Below, one piece after another: positions 14,534-15,766 of a DNA stretch of 15,766 bases. The DNA lies in NCBI GenBank assembly GCA_019237175.1, contig JAFAHP010000496.1, positions 1 to 15,766 on the forward strand, written 5' to 3'. The notes beneath the pieces were generated by a model. It was not told the origin of the DNA. It did no database searches and was given only the letters and a program-made list of their open reading frames with translations. How positions within the stretch are numbered: the first letter of the stretch is position 1; each line of letters begins with the position of its first letter. A program made the position numbers and the translations under genes. This DNA comes from Alphaproteobacteria bacterium. GTDB taxonomy: Bacteria; Pseudomonadota; Alphaproteobacteria; ATCC43930; CGMCC-115725.

Positions 14534-15766
<1,233 letters not shown>

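Overview
The window is high-GC bacterial DNA with dense genes, GC-rich third codon positions and ordinary Shine-Dalgarno sites. A hopanoid C-3 methylase, an ABC/HlyD type I secretion operon and a family of oxidoreductase and catabolic genes point to an alphaproteobacterium, most likely a Rhodospirillales/Acetobacterales-type soil or environmental organism. That placement is inference from gene content and protein style, not from a marker gene.

Left part (1-3776). The first 20 codons of an unidentified minus-strand gene leave the window at base 1. Next is a complete hpnR-type B12-binding radical SAM enzyme (270-1817, minus), divergent from a DUF169 protein (2004-2777, plus). DUF169 converges on a compact minus-strand operon of three small dimeric alpha/beta-barrel proteins, each 102 residues: two tandem paralogues (57% identical by hand count) and a YgiN-like monooxygenase.

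Middle (3777-7506). A 437-base intergenic region precedes a 260-residue protein with an N-terminal helix-turn-helix and a long Pro/Ala-rich linker (4214-4996). Then comes a decayed TauD/TfdA-type dioxygenase on the minus strand (about 5182-5745). It has at least three frameshifts, one of them explained by an exact 10-bp tandem duplication. It is divergent from a two-gene plus-strand operon: a fumarylacetoacetate hydrolase family enzyme (5791-6729) and a PF06684 'amino acid synthesis' family protein (6741-7286). A second, unrecognised coding remnant lies at 7290-7506.

Right-middle (7507-11125). An S41/CtpA-type periplasmic protein keeps the family fold but has Asp and Glu where the catalytic Ser and Lys should be, so it is probably a pseudo-peptidase. 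A PaaI-like hotdog thioesterase (9075-9470) and a luciferase-like flavin monooxygenase (9744-10568) follow. The 557-base gap upstream of the latter holds a perfect 9+2+9 palindrome and several inverted repeats, but no gene I can support.

Right end (11126-15766). Three overlapping minus-strand genes form one operon: a type I secretion ABC transporter (5' end outside the window), its HlyD-family membrane fusion protein, and a 691-residue protein made almost wholly of Sel1-like repeats. The adaptor and the repeat protein share an ATGA stop/start overlap, so the repeat protein is very likely translationally coupled to the secretion machinery. This and the pseudo-peptidase are the most interesting features. 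I see no rRNA, tRNA, CRISPR array or intact insertion sequence.
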